Assembly (NCBI GenBank): GCA_028695865.1
Contig: JAQVID010000168.1
Location: 1-6,888 of the forward strand
Length of the DNA stretch: 6,888 nt
Reading direction: 5' to 3'
Origin: Thermoguttaceae bacterium
GTDB lineage: Bacteria; Planctomycetota; Planctomycetia; Pirellulales; Thermoguttaceae
Below the pieces are notes generated by a model that had not been told where the DNA came from, did no database searches, and saw only the letters and a program-made list of their open reading frames with translations. The first letter of the stretch is position 1. Each line of letters begins with the position of its first letter. A program made the translations under genes and the position numbers. Of this stretch, positions 5,890 through 6,888 are shown one piece after another.

Positions 5890-6393
5890 ATGGACTGCGA
5901 AAAGTTTACCCAAAAAAGGCAAACGGATTTTGAAGTCGGGCTCCGAAAAAATCGACAGAGGTTTTCATTTGCGACGGAATGTTATCGTCCCCCGGCAGGG
6001 CCGTTTCTCGCTTGGACCGCTTTCAAGATCATTCCGGACGGAAATGACTCGTTGGGTATTCAGTTTGAAAAAACAATTACTCAACCCGGCCTGTTGTTCA
6101 TGACGGCAAGCCGGTATGGGGTTGATTCAAGTCTGATTCGCGGCGAAACAACCAAGACTTTACCGCCGAGACTTTACAACCGAGACTTTACCGCCGAGAC
6201 TTTACCGCCAAGACTTTACCGCCAAGACTTTACCGCCAAGACTTTACCGCCAAGACTTTACCGCACAAACTTTACCGCTCAAACTTTACCGCCGAGACTT
6301 TACCGCCAAGACTTTACCGCCAAGACTTTACCGCTCAAACAAAATCACAAACAAAAAAAGGAACAAGCAAGATGTCAGCATTACCGTTTTTGA
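5890..6393 (+). CDS. Doubtful hypothetical ORF running through the 14-bp array
   Basis: Potentially 167 residues; I do not recognise it. Residues 1-89 have an ordinary composition (for example AWTAFKIIPDGND), with no signal peptide or membrane segment. From residue 90 the protein is a 14-residue repeat (TLPPRLYRQDFTAK and variants) that simply translates the DNA tandem array. Because the unit is 14 bp, the peptide cycles through all three frames every 42 nt, and the unit has no stop in any plus frame, so openness there is not evidence of coding. The only Shine-Dalgarno-like site (GGAAGG, 5867-5872) is 17 nt from this ATG and sits closer to another ATG at 5876 in a different, short frame. The ORF overlaps the next gene by 22 nt. 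It may be spurious or a decayed gene. Confidence 0.25.
   Translation: MDCEKFTQKRQTDFEVGLRKNRQRFSFATECYRPPAGPFLAWTAFKIIPDGNDSLGIQFEKTITQPGLLFMTASRYGVDSSLIRGETTKTLPPRLYNRDFTAETLPPRLYRQDFTAKTLPPRLYRTNFTAQTLPPRLYRQDFTAKTLPLKQNHKQKKEQARCQHYRF
6156..6337. repeat. Tandem array of thirteen 14-bp units
   Basis: Thirteen head-to-tail units with exact 14-bp periodicity have the consensus GACTTTACCGCCAA. Units 4-7, 11 and 12 match it exactly; units 1, 3 and 10 end in CCGA; unit 2 has ACAACCGA; units 8, 9 and 13 end in CACA or CTCA. There are no spacers, so it is a minisatellite and not a CRISPR. The core ACTTTAC is invariant. It ends 34 bp before the start codon of the small membrane protein gene. Function unknown. 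Confidence 0.97.
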
Positions 6394-6581
6394 CGCCGTT
6401 TATCCCGTCGCTATTTGCTTATATCGATCCGTTCACGGGAAGCGTTTTACTTCAGGTCGTCGCGGCCGGATTTTTGGGGACAATGCTCTTCTTCAAAAGG
6501 ATCAAATTTTTCGTTGCCGGTCTTTTCTGTGGAAACGCAGCCTGCAATACGGAAGCTTCCGACCATGACATCGATGAATAG
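6372..6581 (+). CDS. Small YIDPGTGS-type membrane protein
   Basis: Encodes 69 residues with AAAGGAA (6357-6363) at good distance before the ATG. A hydrophobic N-terminus (about 4-16) leads into YIDPFTGS (17-24), then a membrane segment (about 25-41, LLQVVAAGFLGTMLFF), a basic KRIK turn and a second short hydrophobic stretch (46-53), with an acidic tail (DHDIDE). This matches a widespread family of tiny membrane proteins with a YIDPGTGS motif, often encoded beside a methyltransferase-like protein and other envelope genes. Here the first Gly of the motif is Phe. Molecular function is unknown. It overlaps the next gene by 17 nt, which suggests translational coupling. Confidence 0.75.
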   Translation: MSALPFLTPFIPSLFAYIDPFTGSVLLQVVAAGFLGTMLFFKRIKFFVAGLFCGNAACNTEASDHDIDE

Positions 6582-6888
6582 AAATCCTGGTTCATTCCGT
6601 GACCCGTCCGGATTCGTTTACGAGGACGCTCATCGTATTTTGCGGTCAATCAATCCGGTTTATCGCGAAGATTTTGAGTACTTCCTGTCGAGCGGTCTGG
6701 CCGATTTTCTTTTGGAAAAAGGTTGGATTCTTCCCTTTAAAGAAATTGCTGAACCGCTCCCGGGAAGTTGGAAAACGCTTGAAATACCGCGGCTCCCGCT
6801 AATCAGTTATCCTTACGAGTGGTCGATTGGTCAACTGCGGGCGGCTGCCATTCTAACGCTTCGCATTCAACAGGAAGCCCTGCGATTT
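6565..6888 (+). CDS. SAM-dependent methyltransferase-like protein, 5' part, cut by the window edge
   Basis: The frame is open from the ATG at 6565 to the last base, giving 108 residues. It matches the N-terminal region of a class I SAM-dependent methyltransferase-like family (NoeA-like annotations): FRDPSGFVY (11-19), a YREDFEYFLSSGL segment (33-45), a WILPFKEI region, and the hallmark SYPYEWSIGQLRAAA (81-95) followed by a helix LTLRIQQEAL. The SAM-binding core would lie beyond the edge. GGAAG (6551-6555) stands 9 nt before this ATG, so it is preferred to the ATG at 6574. It overlaps the membrane protein gene, and the two are likely an operon. Substrate unknown. Confidence 0.75.
   Translation, partial: MTSMNRNPGSFRDPSGFVYEDAHRILRSINPVYREDFEYFLSSGLADFLLEKGWILPFKEIAEPLPGSWKTLEIPRLPLISYPYEWSIGQLRAAAILTLRIQQEALRF

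Noticed and set aside
5876..6103. Alternative 75-residue plus-strand ORF starting at 5876
   Set aside because: GGAAGG is only 3 nt before the ATG, and the translation is basic, low in recognisable features and ends without continuing into any gene.
6156..6337. CRISPR array
   Set aside because: Units are 14 bp and contiguous with no spacers, and no cas genes are present.

Overview
The window looks like a chromosomal segment of a bacterium, probably of the Planctomycetota. This placement is tentative. It rests on a McsB-type arginine kinase outside an obvious Firmicutes ctsR operon, on a YIDPGTGS-type small membrane protein next to a methyltransferase of the SYPYEWS kind, and on moderate GC with AT-rich gaps. 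No rRNA or phylogenetic marker confirms it.

All recognised genes from the left edge to about 5.6 kb lie on the minus strand, so transcription runs right to left. In that order they are: nrdG (class III ribonucleotide reductase activase), with its own sigma70-like promoter and a probable terminator; a second promoter; a long structured leader that reads as a cobalamin (B12) riboswitch; nrdD (anaerobic ribonucleoside-triphosphate reductase); dcd (dCTP deaminase) 28 nt after nrdD; a tRNA-Asn(GTT) followed by a good intrinsic terminator; and mcsB (protein arginine kinase) with its own promoter.

The logic of the nrdD-dcd unit is clear. NrdD reduces CTP directly to dCTP, and Dcd deaminates dCTP towards dUTP or dUMP, the thymidylate precursor. 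The B12 riboswitch ahead of nrdD suggests that this B12-independent reductase is shut off when adenosylcobalamin is plentiful, presumably because a B12-dependent class II reductase is encoded elsewhere (inference). nrdG is upstream of the riboswitch and appears to escape that control. The apparent 76-residue N-terminal extension of nrdD is riboswitch leader read as protein. The nrdD start is therefore placed at 4282.

From about 5.66 kb to the right edge the plus strand is used. About 215 bp show nothing recognisable. A doubtful ORF (5890-6393) follows and runs into a strictly periodic 14-bp tandem array (13 units, 6156-6337). Next come a small membrane protein gene (6372-6581) and, overlapping it, the 5' part of a SAM-dependent methyltransferase-like gene cut by the window edge.

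The points most worth following up are the B12 riboswitch and its putative terminator switch on an anaerobic RNR-dCTP deaminase operon, and the 14-bp array directly upstream of the membrane protein-methyltransferase pair.
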